Below are positions 62,911 through 64,000 of a stretch of DNA of 64,000 bases, piece by piece. The position numbers were made by a program, and so were the translations under genes. Source of the stretch: Membranipora membranacea (Eukaryota > Bryozoa > Gymnolaemata > Cheilostomatida > Membraniporidae); NCBI GenBank assembly GCA_914767715.1, contig OU612071.1, positions 9,593,493-9,657,492 of the forward strand. The letters run 5' to 3'. The notes under the pieces were generated by a model that was not told where the DNA came from, did not search any database, and worked only from the letters and a program-made list of their open reading frames with translations. Numbering within the stretch: position 1 is the first letter of the stretch; every line of letters starts with the position of its first letter.

Positions 62911-64000
62911 GCACAAGTTCAATTAGCATAAACAATGCACAAGTCGTAGTGACGACTCTCCATATGCACATGTTTGAATCAGTCTCACTCAAGTCATCTC
63001 ATGCACCAGTTGTGTATTAAGTCAATAACCAGCTCTGCAGTCTTACTCTAGAACACAGGCACATGTTAATCCCAGTCAACAGAACCCTCAAAATCTTTAT
63101 ATATATTAATCAGCATTTGGCTAAGTTAGACCAGGAATAGGAGTTATCCTCTCTCGACGCACCGGTCAGATAACTCACACTTCAGCCTATTCAGTCTTTA
63201 CTCAAGTCAGTTTGTGCGATTACAATAAGAGCATAGTTGTGAAATCCCATTTATCAAGATGGGTTCTACTGCAAATTTCCTGAAACGTTTGAACCTCTTG
63301 AAAAGAAACTAAACTAAGTAGCAGAGAGATACTCAGGTATAGTCCATGTTTCAAACTATAGTCTAGTTTTACCTGGGACTCCAAAGCCCCTGCTACTCAT
63401 ATGAGAAGGGAAAGTTTCACTGCAGACATGGCCATACATTTGCCTCATAATTTGGTAATCAATGGCGGTTTTCATCAGTCAAACGTGGTATGTTATGCCT
63501 CCCATTGTCACTTAGGTGTTAGGAAGGGCTTATTTAAGTACTTTCACTACTTTTATCTGGTCTAAGTTCCTCACATGGTTTTTAATTGGTGAATGAATGA
63601 TTTATTTTCAGTCGCTCTATCCCCCATCAAACATTTGCATTGGAATTATAATTCAATACCCTGCAAAAGTGGTTACTATATTACTAGCTATGTCTCATCT
63701 ACACTTGTGGTGATTTACATCATGATATATTGTCTTTGGGTGTCTGAATATACCATTGAGTAAACATGTCAAATATTTTAATAATTTTCAACTGGAGACA
63801 GACATATAAAAAGACTGAGGACTTAAATGAATTTTAATGGAGGGACCATATTAGTGCAACCCTTGAAACAGCCTTGTTAAGTCGCAGGCTACATTTCGTT
63901 TCCACTCCCTCTCTGTAACTCCCTGTTGTAACTGTAACATAATGTCACAAAACTTCAGAAGATTAGACAAATGTTTTAGTTTTTTGTGTGATCTTATGCA
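62911..64000. other. Right edge, no gene recognised
   Basis: AT-rich sequence without a coding unit, RNA gene or clear repeat that I could recognise. Confidence 0.35.

Noticed and set aside
62560-63280. Complete LTR retrotransposon or solo LTR
   Set aside because: Repeats and an A/T box are suggestive, but no TG/CA ends, target duplication or coding region could be found.

Overview
This window looks like animal (metazoan) nuclear DNA. It is AT-rich, its genes are split by GT-AG introns with consistent phases, and it is crowded with decayed eukaryotic transposons (LINE, Ty3/gypsy, piggyBac, hAT-like, TIR elements and MITE-like foldbacks). No bacterial gene organisation, rRNA or CRISPR array is visible. 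The gene content fits an invertebrate with an expanded repertoire of innate-type receptors, such as a sponge, cnidarian or invertebrate deuterostome, but I cannot name a species.

Left part (1-16.2 kb): a LINE reverse transcriptase runs off the left edge with a damaged catalytic motif. After it come a second LINE scrap (minus strand), a THAP zinc-finger exon, a G-run-rich minisatellite, a frame-broken unknown coding region (5.8-6.8 kb) and a hairpin-bearing tandem repeat (7.9-8.4 kb). A four-exon gene at 9863-12132 (+) encodes a 290-residue type II membrane protein with one transmembrane segment, a coiled-coil stalk and a C-terminal C-type lectin domain. The intron before its last exon holds 123-bp tandem copies of that exon's own 5' boundary. 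Nothing convincing is seen from 12.2 to 16.2 kb except small repeats and one weak exon.

Right part (16.2-61.8 kb): a direct segmental duplication. Copy A (about 16.2-32.7 kb) and copy B (about 33.45-61.8 kb) each carry one minus-strand receptor gene with the same plan: tyrosine-containing cytoplasmic tail, one transmembrane helix, heptad-rich stalk, and a C-terminal SRCR domain split over three exons. This resembles class A scavenger receptors. Gene A (31852 to 16879) can be followed through nine exons in one frame for 445 residues. Gene B (60856 to 34104) can be followed through six exons for 314 residues. B has lost the three stalk exons E3-E5, but the surviving exon ends still match in phase.

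The two copies act as before/after controls for transposon insertions in B. A Ty3/gypsy element with a CTGAG target duplication (45381-50043) lies in intron 1. A 7.5-kb element with CACACAG termini and a TA target duplication (36772-44316) landed at the splice donor of the old exon 4. A dead piggyBac (about 53.9-58.7 kb) also lies in B's intron 1. Copy A instead holds a hAT-like element with a GCCTTAAG duplication (23021-24663) and an inverted, truncated copy of it (about 28996-30310). The 7.5-kb element carries three unrecognised coding-like units and an almost perfect 85-bp palindrome, and is the most puzzling object in the window.

The last 2.2 kb (61.8-64 kb) show only small hairpin repeats. 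All exon models were made by reading the sequence; no alignment or database search was run.
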